A DNA stretch of 35,941 bases, taken from an uncultured Selenomonadales bacterium. Its GTDB lineage: Bacteria; Bacillota; Negativicutes; Selenomonadales; Selenomonadaceae. Numbering within the stretch: the stretch's first letter is position 1; each line of letters opens with the position of its first letter. Positions 25,155 through 34,316 of the stretch are shown here, piece after piece. The notes beneath the pieces were generated by a model. That model made no database searches. It saw only the letters and a list, made by a program, of their open reading frames with translations, and was not told the origin of the DNA. A program made the translations under genes and the position numbers. The stretch covers positions 1 through 35,941 of the forward strand of contig CAMJRX010000025.1 in the NCBI GenBank assembly GCA_946408355.1, given 5' to 3'.

Positions 25155-26606
25155 TCATTGCCATTTAAAATTTCTGTATATATCTAGCCAACGAGAAAAA
25201 GCACTCTGATGACCGATATTGTAGTTAGCCAAATAACGCTTGTGCTCGTACTTAAACCAATCAATAAGGATAGCTTCCCAGTCTATAAGTATTAAGTAAT
25301 TGGCGGCAAATTTCCAGCTAGTTTCAGGAAGTTTAGTTTCGTCTATTGGCGCGATGTATTGTTTGTAAAAGGTCTTTGATATATACATTTCCGGAAAACA
25401 AAACTTGCGAGCCAATCTTTTAAGTTTACAGAGGTCGGGATTTTGCGCAAACTCTGAATTATAATCTAAAGAATGGCTAATATTTAAGACTTTATCGACG
25501 AATTTACGTATACGTTTGTAATGCGCGGCAGTATAACTCATTTCGCCTGGCTCACTATGGAACGGTATACTGTAAAGTTTGGAAATATCCTCAACATGTC
25601 CGAATGAAAGAAAATCTTGATAATAGAAAGGAAATTGAGTTAATGAAGGTTGGCTTAGGAAAATAATTCGTTGATTAAGTTTATCGTCTTTAGGCGGAAA
25701 AGTCGCTAATAGATTCTTAAAGTGAACCAAAAAATCAAAGCGATTAATGCGCTGATCCGTCCGAGTTTTCAACACAAATTTAGCAGAAGTATTTTCCCGA
25801 ACGAATTTGACGCCCTGAAGCGAACTTTTAAGTTGCAGGTTGACGTTGAAGGCTCCACGTTCTTTGAGCGGCTCATTCTCAAGAAGGACGATTAAATTAT
25901 CTTGGCACTCCTTGCGGAAATCGTTTGTAGCCTCGCCCTGCCATGTAGAAACGACAATCGGTACGTTGGGATAAATTGAACGATAAAGCTTGAAAGTCTC
26001 GACGGTGTAATTGTTATCATAAGCAATCGGTCCTTGAATTACAATCGCCGCATCGTTGAAGTTATAAGTGGGTTTAAAGATAATTCGACTGTCATAAGCT
26101 TGAAATTTAAAATCTTGAAAACGTAGATCCAACGTTGTTGTAAAACCGCGCGAAAATCGTTCTCCAACTTTATTTAAATTATTCGTAACTTCAGTTATTT
26201 TATCTTCCCTATACATCTGAATAAGTTTGGTTACCATCAAACGATCGTAAAGTGCCGTAGCCTCATCATATGATATACAAAACGCGGGAATAGTCCATGT
26301 ACCACCTCTGACCTTAAAATCAAAAGTGGTTCGAGTAAATGGAACTGGCTTTGTAGTGAGTATTATTAATGCGGTGCCTTCATTAAAATTAGCGGAGGCT
26401 TCTTTGGTTTTGATAATGGGAATATACCACACTTCTTTTGCTGTCCACGTATCTTGTATTACCGCTCGAACAGGGATTTGGAGGCGTTTAAAAAGAGCCG
26501 CCGCATCAATGGTAAAAACTTCAGGAACTATATAAACGTTGTCGTATGCCTTCGCAAACTATATAAGTTCGGTTTCCATGCGACGAATTTTTTTCGCGTC
26601 AAACAT
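25155..26606 (-). pseudogene. WavE-like LPS glycosyltransferase, interrupted by an early TAG
   Basis: The gene of about 483 codons ends in a WavE-type lipopolysaccharide synthesis domain, seen in AIVIQGPIAYDNNYTVETF, YPNVPIVVSTWQGEA and FVLKTRTDQRINRFDFL, which is expected to act as a cytoplasmic glycosyltransferase on core or O-antigen sugars. ATG 26606 follows TGGAGGTG. Codon 16 is TAG (26561-26559: METELI-stop-FAKAYDNV), after which the same frame continues to the end. A GTG at 26432 could start a shorter protein lacking about 58 residues but has no clear ribosome site. The start overlaps the end of the nucleotidyltransferase gene by 8 bases. The downstream part is well preserved, so the lesion looks recent or is read through. 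Confidence 0.72.
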
Positions 26607-27304
26607 CGTCAACACCTCCACGAGCGAAAACTTCTACCTCAGCGGGTGTGCCGAGAACGTGAACGAATTCGGTGGGAATATCTTTTATGTAAACCGCCGC
26701 GCCTTGTGCAATCTAGCGATTATAAATTGGCGCGATATATTGTTCGAGGCGTCCAGAATCGTTACCATAAAAATTTTTGTAAAGATCGGAATAAAGGCTT
26801 GCCGACTGAAAATAATACGCGCCGATTGAGCAATGATTGGAAATGCGATCCTTTTCGCGAACTTCTATAGCTTTGCCGTCATCACCAAGTTTAACGAAAC
26901 TCCAATGCGTGCCCTCCGCTGTAAAACAAGGAATAAATCCCGCGCCGCGAATAAGTTCTGGCTTTAATTGTCCCGGTTCGACGTAAGTATCAATGTTGTA
27001 AATCAGGAGAGGTTCATCTTTTTGACGCGAACATTGCCGTTTCCGCTTGACCACGAGTTAATTTTTCCAGCTGAATAATTTTCGCGTTAATGCCCATCTT
27101 GTTGCAAGTTGCTTGAATAAAATTTGTCGCGTTGTCCTCTCTGCGCACTATAAAAATAAACGGCTCACCGAAAAAATTTTCCAAGCTCGACATTGACCAC
27201 TTAAAAAGCGTTTTGCCTTTAACTTCGATTTGATATTTCGGCACAGTGTAGCCAGCTTCGCGAAAACGTAAACCAAGCCCCGCCATTGTTATTACAATAT
27301 TCAT
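26599..27304 (-). pseudogene. Sugar- or aminoalcohol-phosphate nucleotidyltransferase with a frameshift and a TAG
   Basis: The reconstructed protein of about 234 residues starts MNIVITMAGLGLRFREAGY, a variant of the NTP-transferase opening, with K-P-like KYQIEVKGKTLFKWSM behind it. It would couple a nucleotide to a sugar or choline-like phosphate for surface glycan synthesis. One extra base in a T5 run (27019-27023) shifts the frame; without it the text reads ETAMFASKDEPLLIYNID, which restores the usual metal-binding aspartate region. A TAG at 26715-26713 then interrupts APIYNR-stop-IAQGAAVY, and the frame continues to FVHVLGTPAEVEVF, the normal C-terminus. Its ATG overlaps the kinase stop as ATGA. 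Confidence 0.75.
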
Positions 27305-28296
27305 TTCAACTCCTCCAATACGGCTTCAAATAACTCAACGCCCCGTGCCAACATGATTTGTTGTCGACTTAAAGAATTAGCGTGCAACGGAATCATACTT
27401 AAAAACAACGTCGCCTCAATCAAGCGCAGTGCAGGTAAGTTTCTAAGTTGCTCTTTAAAGACAGTAAAAAAACTTTCCCTAATCTCTGCAAAGTCCAGCG
27501 TCATTTTGTAATTTATTTCCGTGCCGTGAACGCTTAACTTAAACTCGTCGGCTATAATAAAATCGTAACCACCCTCCAAAGAGTGCAACAACTTAGCTAA
27601 ATCGTAGCGTTGGTCGCCGTATATGTCGAAGTCGCCAAATTTCCCGCGAGGATCCACGAGTCGCAAAAATTTATGCTCCTCTTCAACTAAAATGTTCGGG
27701 AGGCATAAATCACCGTGGATAACCGAAAAATATTCTTCAACGTTTTCAAAGAGCAGATTAGCAACCATATCTGGTAGCAAAGAAATTATTTCGTTCAACG
27801 AGCAATAAGTTTTTCCGTTGACGATAACTTTCTGCGTGAAAAAACTTTTAAAATTGTCGTCTTGCCAAAGCGTATGCAATCTTTGTAAAGTCTTATCAAC
27901 GTACATAGCCTTAGCAGCTGACTGCGCGACGGCTTTATCGCATTTAATTTTGTAGGATTGAAATTCTTCAACTACAAATAGCAAACTGCGGAAAAGTTTT
28001 TCACACAGGGGCGGAGAAATCCCCCTCCCTGTTTTCTGTTGCGTGTCTTTTAAGAAAATTTCGTGCAGTGTTTTATAGCCGTAAAATTCCATTTGTATGT
28101 AAGGAGAATCGCTGTATAAAGAATAGGTGAAAATGCGCGGCGCAAGATAATGGAGTTGCTTGGGCAATTTCAGATACCATTGGATTTCATTGATAAGTTT
28201 TCCTCTGTGCAAGCTCCGTTTTGTGAGAATGCCGCGCATTTCGTCCAGTTCCAAAAAGTTAAACGAACGAGGCGCAACTTTTATCTGTTCGTCCAT
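27301..28296 (-). CDS. Aminoglycoside/choline-kinase-like phosphotransferase
   Basis: This 331-residue protein has the small-molecule kinase catalytic core: Brenner motif VIHGDLCLPNIL near residue 218 and the metal-binding segment RLVDPRGKFGDFDIYGD near 237, as in choline kinases and aminoglycoside phosphotransferases. Next to a nucleotidyltransferase and a WavE-like transferase it probably phosphorylates a sugar or an amino alcohol for surface glycan decoration, as LicA does before LicC, or AmgK before MurU. The substrate cannot be told from the sequence. ATG 28296 follows GGGAGAAA; a longer start inside glyS was rejected. It begins 16 bases after glyS and is intact, unlike the two genes after it. 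Confidence 0.75.
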   Translation of the reverse strand: MDEQIKVAPRSFNFLELDEMRGILTKRSLHRGKLINEIQWYLKLPKQLHYLAPRIFTYSLYSDSPYIQMEFYGYKTLHEIFLKDTQQKTGRGISPPLCEKLFRSLLFVVEEFQSYKIKCDKAVAQSAAKAMYVDKTLQRLHTLWQDDNFKSFFTQKVIVNGKTYCSLNEIISLLPDMVANLLFENVEEYFSVIHGDLCLPNILVEEEHKFLRLVDPRGKFGDFDIYGDQRYDLAKLLHSLEGGYDFIIADEFKLSVHGTEINYKMTLDFAEIRESFFTVFKEQLRNLPALRLIEATLFLSMIPLHANSLSRQQIMLARGVELFEAVLEELK

Positions 28297-28312
28297 GAAA
28301 ATTTTCTCCCTA

Positions 28313-30361
28313 TTAGTAAACGATTTTACCGAAGTCCGCGATTTTCGCAAGCAGATTGTCTATCGACTTCAAAAGCTCGAGCCGATTTTTTCTTATAGTT
28401 AAATCCTCGTCCATGACCATGACCGAATCGAAGAACGAATCAATCGGCGTGGAAAGTTTTTTCAACACGTCAAGAGCACCGAGAAAATCTTTCTTTTCGA
28501 CGAGTTCATCTGCCGCAACTTTTATCGCCGCAAAAGCTCCGTACAAAATTTTTTCCGCGTCGAGTTTGAAAAGTTCCGCGTCGAGATCGGTAGTCTCTGC
28601 TTTTTTTGCGAGGTTGCTGACACGCACGAACGATTGAATAGTTTTTGTAGCGTCGGGCGTCTTTAAAAATTGTTCGACAGCCGCCGCCTTTAACGTGACT
28701 GCAAAAACATCGTCCACGTCATCAATTACCGCGTCGATAACGTCATAGCGCGTCGAGTTGCCCAAAACATTTTTGACACGCAAGCGCATAAAATCTGCCA
28801 CGTCAACTTGAATTTTTTCGCGAGCAACTTTGTCCGTGATATTGAGCAAATCCATTGCAAGTTCGACGATTGCACTAATCGACATCGACCAACGCGCACC
28901 GCTCAAAAGATTCACAATGCCCAAAGCTTGACGGCGCAAAGCAAACGGATCTTGCGAGCCGGTCGGAATTAATCCTCTGCTGAACGTCGCGACAATGTTA
29001 TCAATCTTATCAGCGAGGCTTAAAATTTTTCCAGCCGTTGTTTTAGGTTGAGCATCGCCAGCGAAACGCGGCATGTAATGTTCGTCAATCGCCGCGCAGA
29101 CTTCCGGATTTTCGCCGTCGAGTTTTGCATATTCGCGCCCCATAACGCCTTGCAATTCCGTAAACTCCGTAACCATGCCTGTAACTAAATCTGCTTTGGA
29201 AAGTTCAGCCGCACGAATCGAGTTAGCCGCGTCGACGTTGAGCATTTCGGAAATTTTTTCTACGAGCTTAACGAGGCGTTCCGTCTTTTCGTAAACCGTG
29301 CCGAGTCCCTCTTGAAATACTACAGTTTTTAATTTGTCTCGATGAGTCGCTAAAGATTTTTTCCTGTCCTCGTTGAAGAAAAATTGCGCGTCCTCTAAGC
29401 GTGCCTTTAAAACTCGTTCGTTGCCGTGCTGAACAATGTCGAGATATTCTTTGCCGCCGTTGCGAATCGTTATGAACAGAGGCATTAACGCGCCGCCAGC
29501 AGTTTTTACAGGGAAATAACGTTGGTGGTCGCGCATGGGAGTTATCACGGCTTCAGCGGGCAGTTGCAAATATTTTTCCTCAAACGAGCCAACCAACGCC
29601 GTCGGATATTCAACTAAATATAAAACTTCCTCTAACAAGTCGTCGGTAATTTCTGCGACGCCATTTTTATTTTCGGCAACGTCATTAATCTGCTTAACAA
29701 TCATATCGCGGCGTTCGTTTTGGTCGACAATAACAAAATTCGCCGCGCAGGTTTTTACGTAATCGCCAGCCGTCGCAATCTCAAAATCGCCCGCGCTTAA
29801 AAATCTGTGGCCGCGTGAAGTTCTGCCGCTCTTAACGTTGGCAACCTCGAACGGAATAATTTCCTCGTCGAACAACGCGACAATCCAACGCAACGGACGA
29901 ATAAATTTAAAGTCCAAATTGCCCCAGCGCATATTGTTAGGGAAATTCAAATCGCAAATAATTTTCGGCAAAAGTTTCTTAAAAATTTCGGCGGAAGGTT
30001 TGCCCTGTTCACGAATCACGGCATAAATATAACCGTCGCGAGTAATTAAATCTTCCGGCTGAACTTTTTGCCCGCGTGCAAAGCCGATTGCCGCCTTAGA
30101 AGGTTTACCCGCCGCGTCAAATGCAATTTTCGCTGAAGGTCCTCGTTTCTCCGTCTCAACGTCGGCTTGATTCGTCGCAACGTCACTTACAAGCAATGCT
30201 AATCTGCGCGGCGTGCCCAAAGTTTTAACGTTGCCGAATTCGATACGCGATTCTTTTAAATTTTTTTCGGCGAGTTCTTTAAGCTGATTTAAAATGCCGG
30301 GCATGGCGTGCGCGGGGATTTCTTCCGTGCCAATTTCTAACAGTAAATTTTTCTTGTCCAT
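28313..30361 (-). CDS. glyS: Glycyl-tRNA synthetase beta subunit
   Basis: GlyS is the tRNA-recognition subunit of the bacterial alpha2-beta2 glycyl-tRNA synthetase. The 682-residue protein starts LLLEIGTEEIPAHAMPG and shows LGTPRRLALLV, MRWGNLDFKFIRPLRWIVAL, MRDHQRYFPV and the HD-like core YMPRFAGDAQPKTTAGKILSLADKID, all family landmarks. The C-terminal anticodon-binding helices reach FFDSVMVMDEDLTIRKNRL. Its ATG overlaps the glyQ stop by one base (TAATG). The frame is intact over two kilobases, which argues against general sequencing noise here. Confidence 0.97.
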   Translation of the reverse strand: MDKKNLLLEIGTEEIPAHAMPGILNQLKELAEKNLKESRIEFGNVKTLGTPRRLALLVSDVATNQADVETEKRGPSAKIAFDAAGKPSKAAIGFARGQKVQPEDLITRDGYIYAVIREQGKPSAEIFKKLLPKIICDLNFPNNMRWGNLDFKFIRPLRWIVALFDEEIIPFEVANVKSGRTSRGHRFLSAGDFEIATAGDYVKTCAANFVIVDQNERRDMIVKQINDVAENKNGVAEITDDLLEEVLYLVEYPTALVGSFEEKYLQLPAEAVITPMRDHQRYFPVKTAGGALMPLFITIRNGGKEYLDIVQHGNERVLKARLEDAQFFFNEDRKKSLATHRDKLKTVVFQEGLGTVYEKTERLVKLVEKISEMLNVDAANSIRAAELSKADLVTGMVTEFTELQGVMGREYAKLDGENPEVCAAIDEHYMPRFAGDAQPKTTAGKILSLADKIDNIVATFSRGLIPTGSQDPFALRRQALGIVNLLSGARWSMSISAIVELAMDLLNITDKVAREKIQVDVADFMRLRVKNVLGNSTRYDVIDAVIDDVDDVFAVTLKAAAVEQFLKTPDATKTIQSFVRVSNLAKKAETTDLDAELFKLDAEKILYGAFAAIKVAADELVEKKDFLGALDVLKKLSTPIDSFFDSVMVMDEDLTIRKNRLELLKSIDNLLAKIADFGKIVY

Positions 30362-31248
30362 TACGCGCTCACCTCCGCAGATTTTTTTAATAACGGATAA
30401 CCGAGTTCCTCGCGCTGTTTAAGATAAACTTCTGCACACATGCGAGCTAACTTTCTAACACGCCCAATAAAAGCCGTCCGCTCACTTACACTGATTGCGC
30501 CGCGTGCGTCCAAAAGATTAAACGTGTGCGAACATTTCAAAACATAATCGTAAGCGGGGTGCACATAGCCGAGCTTGATAATCCGAACGGCTTCCGCCTC
30601 ATATTTATCGAACAGCTCAAACAGTAAAGCCTCGTCGCTCAAGTCAAAAGCATAACTCGTCTGCTCAAATTCATTCTGGTGGAAAATGTCGCCGTAAGTG
30701 ACGCCCTCCGCCCATTCCACGTCGTAAACATTTTCGACGCCTTGAATATACATTGCGAGCCGTTCAAGTCCGTAAGTTATCTCAACGGCGACGGGTTTAA
30801 CATCTTGACTGCCAACTTGCTGAAAATACGTAAACTGCGTTATCTCCATGCCGTCGAGCCAAACTTCCCAGCCTAAGCCCCACGCGCCTAACGTCGGCGA
30901 TTCCCAGTTATCCTCAACGAATCTAATATCGTGCTTTTGCGCCTCAATGCCGATTGCCGCTAAACTTTCCAAATACAACTCTTGAATATTATCGGGCGAC
31001 GGTTTCATAATCAGTTGCAGTTGATGATGTTGATAAAGCCGATTGGGATTGTCGCCATAACGTCCGTCAGCGGGTCTACGCGAAGGCTCCGTATATGCCA
31101 CGTTCCAAGGCTCCGGTCCCAATACGCGCAAAAATGTAAACGGATTCATTGTGCCCGCGCCTTTTTCCACGTCGTAAGGCTCCGCCAATATGCAACCCTT
31201 ATCCGCCCAAAATTTCTGCAGTGCAAATACTAATTCCTGATACTTCAA
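30361..31248 (-). CDS. glyQ: Glycyl-tRNA synthetase alpha subunit
   Basis: GlyQ is the catalytic class II subunit that forms glycyl-adenylate. The 295-residue protein contains [17 protein letters not shown], the motif 2 region [48 protein letters not shown] and motif 3 [15 protein letters not shown], all intact. I chose TTG 31248 because AAAGGAGG precedes it by nine bases and the family begins at [14 protein letters not shown]; an ATG nine codons upstream lies before the ribosome site. A strong promoter lies 32 bases further upstream. Confidence 0.96.
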   Translation of the reverse strand: MKYQELVFALQKFWADKGCILAEPYDVEKGAGTMNPFTFLRVLGPEPWNVAYTEPSRRPADGRYGDNPNRLYQHHQLQLIMKPSPDNIQELYLESLAAIGIEAQKHDIRFVEDNWESPTLGAWGLGWEVWLDGMEITQFTYFQQVGSQDVKPVAVEITYGLERLAMYIQGVENVYDVEWAEGVTYGDIFHQNEFEQTSYAFDLSDEALLFELFDKYEAEAVRIIKLGYVHPAYDYVLKCSHTFNLLDARGAISVSERTAFIGRVRKLARMCAEVYLKQREELGYPLLKKSAEVSA

Positions 31249-31279
31249 GCGAGTTACCTCCTTTTTAAATTTCATGCCC

Positions 31280-31308
31280 GTTATAGCAAATGGCGTTGGC
31301 ATTGTCAA
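31280..31308 (-). promoter_or_regulatory. Promoter of glyQS
   Basis: On the minus strand a perfect -35 box TTGACA (31308-31303) and TATAAC (31285-31280) are 17 bases apart. Transcription would start about 25 bases before the TTG start of glyQ. There is no room for a T-box leader, which would need about 200 bases, so tRNA-sensing control of this operon is unlikely here. Confidence 0.75.
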
Positions 31309-31313
31309 ATCAT

Positions 31314-31343
31314 TTGCATTTGAATTACGGTTTATAGTAAAAT
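31314..31343 (+). promoter_or_regulatory. Candidate promoter of the MutS-like gene
   Basis: TTGCAT (31314-31319) and TAAAAT (31338-31343) are 18 bases apart, back to back with the glyQ promoter. The boxes are weaker than the glyQ pair and the leader is about 38 bases. Confidence 0.45.
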
Positions 31344-31387
31344 ATTACCGTTCTTTTAATAAAAAATGGAAAGGTAACTTAACTTGA

Positions 31388-33169
31388 ATGAACCGACAAT
31401 TTTACGACAATGAACGAGAAATTGACCTTGCCGAACAAAAAACTTTACACAATCGCGAGAAAAAAATCGTCGCTGCCCGTTCGATAACATTTATTGCGGC
31501 GGTTGGAAGTTTTGCTATCGGTTGGGACACGCATACAAATTATTGCTATATTATCGCGGCGTTGCTTGCAATGATTTTTATTCGGCTGATGAATTATCAC
31601 GACGACCTTAAACGCCGCAAAAGATTTTTGAAAAGCCGCATGACAGTTTTGAATTCCTATATTGCTAGGGCGCGTGGCACGTGGCGTAAACGCTCCAACG
31701 ACGGCAGTATTTATCTTAAAAATAACCGCCCGCAAGACGTTGACTTACATATTTTCGGCGAAGGCTCAATCTTCCAATATATCTGTGCGGCACGCACTAA
31801 ACGCGGTAGAGATTTACTTGCCGCCGCTTTTAACCCGGAACCGCCCGATTTTAACGAGATTAGAAATCGTCAACGCGGCGTCGCTGAAATTTTGCAACGT
31901 CCAAGATTATCGCTTGACCTTGAGGCTTATGCGCGGTTAATGCCGAATAATCACGATACCAGCGAATTAATCGTTAGCGTGGAAGAGGAATTGCCGCCGC
32001 TCGGAAAAATTTATATGTTGCGTTTTATCATGCCGATAATTTTAGTCGCGTCGTGTGTTTTGGCGTGGCACGGATTTATAGACGAGCTTGCGCCGCTGTT
32101 CGTCATGCTAATTTCGCTGGTAATTTCAATAGCCGCAATCCCCGCCGTCAATGAATTGCTCGCGCCGCTAAAAATAATTTCAAAGGAATTGCGGCTGTAT
32201 CGTGCGATTTTTGAGCGGCTAGAATCGACAAATTTCAGTTCAAATCGATTATCAGCCATTCGCGACATTTTAACCGACGAAGTTTCAGCCTCGCAGAAAT
32301 TAAAAACGTTGTCACTACTGGTTGACGCGGCAAATGCTCGGCACAATCCGATATTTTTTATACTAGGTAATGCACTTTTTTTATCGGATTTCTTTTTAGT
32401 CGTGGCGTTCATGAAATGGCGTGTCGACGCGGCAAAACATCTTCGCACGTGGCTTGACGCCTTCGCAGAGGTAGAAGTTTTAATTTCTCTGGCGTCAATC
32501 GGTCAAACGCGAACAACTTATTGTTTCCCAACATTTTACGAAGAGGAAGAGCCGCACCTTAAAGTTGAGGGCTTAACGAGTTTGTTGGTTGCCGACGCTA
32601 AAGGCGTTCCAAACGACGTTGAACTTAAAGCTGGCACGACGATTATCACCGGCGCGAATATGTCCGGAAAAACGACGTGGATTAGAACGCTAGCCGCCGC
32701 CGTGATTGTCGCTTATTCGGGTGCGCCCGTCTGCGCGAAAAGTTTTTCCGTAAGTAGTCTAGCAGTTCTAACTTCCATTCGCGTAAACGATGACATTAGT
32801 CAAGGCGTCTCGACTTTTTACGCTGAACTTTTGCGGATTAAATCAATGATTGAGTACACGGAAAAAAATTTGCCAATGCTCGCGTGTATCGACGAAATTT
32901 TCAAAGGAACCAACGTTAACGACCGCGTAATTGGCGCGAAGGAAGCAATTCGCCGCTTAACTAACGACAGAAGTATTACGCTCGTCACGACGCACGACTT
33001 TCAACTTTGCGATATGGTTAACGAAAATACGCACATTTCCAACGCGCACTTTGAAGAATATTACGTTAACAACGAGATTAAATTTGATTTCAAGTTGCGT
33101 AAGGGGCGAACGCATACAACTAACGCTAAATATCTTTTGCGCATGGCGGGTATCTTGCCGCCCGAATAA
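31388..33169 (+). CDS. Membrane-anchored MutS-like ATPase
   Basis: This 593-residue protein has a C-terminal MutS-type ATPase: Walker A TGANMSGKTTWIRTL near residue 421, Walker B ACIDEIFKGTN near 498 and THDFQLCDM near 538. In place of the mismatch-recognition domain it has hydrophobic segments near residues 33-67 (SITFIAAVGSFAIGW, YIIAALLAMIFIRLM) and another pair near 215-255 (FIMPIILVASCVLAWHGF, LFVMLISLVISIAAIP), so it is probably a membrane protein. It keeps the MutS lever/clamp-like helices between them. Such MutS relatives occur in Firmicutes and Bacteroidetes, and their role is not known; mismatch repair is unlikely without the DNA-binding domain. ATG 31388 has only a modest ribosome site (AAAGG). 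Confidence 0.8.
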   Translation: MNRQFYDNEREIDLAEQKTLHNREKKIVAARSITFIAAVGSFAIGWDTHTNYCYIIAALLAMIFIRLMNYHDDLKRRKRFLKSRMTVLNSYIARARGTWRKRSNDGSIYLKNNRPQDVDLHIFGEGSIFQYICAARTKRGRDLLAAAFNPEPPDFNEIRNRQRGVAEILQRPRLSLDLEAYARLMPNNHDTSELIVSVEEELPPLGKIYMLRFIMPIILVASCVLAWHGFIDELAPLFVMLISLVISIAAIPAVNELLAPLKIISKELRLYRAIFERLESTNFSSNRLSAIRDILTDEVSASQKLKTLSLLVDAANARHNPIFFILGNALFLSDFFLVVAFMKWRVDAAKHLRTWLDAFAEVEVLISLASIGQTRTTYCFPTFYEEEEPHLKVEGLTSLLVADAKGVPNDVELKAGTTIITGANMSGKTTWIRTLAAAVIVAYSGAPVCAKSFSVSSLAVLTSIRVNDDISQGVSTFYAELLRIKSMIEYTEKNLPMLACIDEIFKGTNVNDRVIGAKEAIRRLTNDRSITLVTTHDFQLCDMVNENTHISNAHFEEYYVNNEIKFDFKLRKGRTHTTNAKYLLRMAGILPPE

Positions 33170-33179
33170 AAGCGTAAAT

Positions 33180-33214
33180 AAAAAGTCCCCTGCAATTTGG
33201 CGGGGGACTTTTTT
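33180..33214. terminator. Bidirectional terminator between convergent genes
   Basis: AAAAGTCCCC and GGGGACTTTT form a perfect ten-pair stem around a 12-base loop, with T runs on both strands. It closes the MutS-like gene on the plus strand and the phosphoribosyltransferase gene on the minus strand. Confidence 0.85.
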
Positions 33215-33218
33215 CAAG

Positions 33219-34316
33219 TTAACAAGCAATGCATTTGATGATTTTGCCGACGCCGTGAACATTTAGCGCGGAGATTAAATCGTTAAGACCGGCAGAAAAA
33301 TTTTTAGCGTTCGTCATAATAATTACTGCGTCATAAAATTTTAAGTTGTAAATAAAAGTCGTCCGCGTCGCGTCGTAAAAACTTCTAAGCTTAAAACCTT
33401 CGCGAATCGGATAATTTTCATCTTTGCAAATGCTAATGGGACTGCGCGTCGTCGAGTGCGTCATAACAGAAAAATTTTCCGCCTCAAGACAATTCCCCGC
33501 AATAATCGCTGGCAACATAAATTCTTCCGTGCCCAAAATTAAAATTTCGTCGGAAATATTTTCGCGTTTAAGCAAGTTGACGATAAATTTCCCCGCCGCC
33601 TCGCATTGATTAAAATATTCGCCGATTATAACGCCGCGTCGCATATCAGCCGAAAAATTCATTTCATGAATCGAAAAATCTTTATGCGTAGGAATAATTT
33701 CGTTTGCAGGCTCTACTGAAAATTTTTCCACGTCGAAATTTTTTTGCTCAAGTTTGACAAGGTAGACGCAAGAAATATTTTCCGCCGCCAATGAAGCAAG
33801 ATTTTCTTCCGACAGCCGATTAATTATCGACGCCGCGCAGATTCTTTTATTTTTAAGCGCGGGAAATTTATTTTTAAGTTGACGGACGATATTTAACAAA
33901 GTTTTACCAGTAGAAAGTTCGTCGTCAACGAAAACAATTTCTGGCGTTTTATTAATAAGCTCGGATAAATTTTCGGCGTAAAGTTTTTGTTCAGGAGCGT
34001 GGCTGTGCTCCTCTAAAAATTCCACAAATTTACCACCAAGATTTTCTCGCGTCGTTTGCAAATAAAAACATTCGTCCGACAAATTTTTAGCTACAACTGC
34101 GCCGATTGCCGTTGCCGTTTCTGCGAACCCGATAACCAATCGCGCCGATGAAAATTTTTCTATAACTTTTTTTCCGAGTGCGTCCATCATTTCTAAGGCG
34201 GCGGAAGGTTTTGTAGGTAAATGTTTGCCCTGCAACGGATTGACTAGCAAATAATTTCGTCGCGCGTTATTCAATCGTTTAGCGACTTTTAAAACGTCAT
34301 TAACTGCATAAATCAT
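33219..34316 (-). CDS. Phosphoribosyltransferase plus TRSP-domain protein of a Ter-associated biosynthetic module
   Basis: This 365-residue protein has an N-terminal phosphoribosyltransferase-like domain with the PRPP-binding loop IVFVDDELSTGKTLLNIVRQL near residue 128 and an earlier ARLVIGFAETATAIGAVVA. Its C-terminal part (SDEILILGTEEFMLPAIIAG, VMTHSTTRSPI, FKLRSFYDATRTTFIYNL) contains T-R-S-P, the hallmark of the TRSP domain. This two-domain layout is known from gene sets linked to tellurite/Ter stress systems, where it is thought to make a nucleoside-like product. The start ATG overlaps the end of the C-C lyase gene as ATGA. No ATP-grasp, HAD or TerD gene is present in view. Confidence 0.78.
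   Translation of the reverse strand: MIYAVNDVLKVAKRLNNARRNYLLVNPLQGKHLPTKPSAALEMMDALGKKVIEKFSSARLVIGFAETATAIGAVVAKNLSDECFYLQTTRENLGGKFVEFLEEHSHAPEQKLYAENLSELINKTPEIVFVDDELSTGKTLLNIVRQLKNKFPALKNKRICAASIINRLSEENLASLAAENISCVYLVKLEQKNFDVEKFSVEPANEIIPTHKDFSIHEMNFSADMRRGVIIGEYFNQCEAAGKFIVNLLKRENISDEILILGTEEFMLPAIIAGNCLEAENFSVMTHSTTRSPISICKDENYPIREGFKLRSFYDATRTTFIYNLKFYDAVIIMTNAKNFSAGLNDLISALNVHGVGKIIKCIAC

Noticed and set aside
4529-26715. Genome-wide reassignment of UAA/UAG as Tyr
   Set aside because: UAA is the most common genuine terminator of intact genes throughout the window, so global reassignment is untenable; only local suppression remains possible. The expected residue is probably not Tyr at every site (for example YNR-stop-IAQG).
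31249-31387. T-box leader upstream of glyQS
   Set aside because: The promoter lies only 32 bases before the start codon, leaving no room for a specifier stem and antiterminator.
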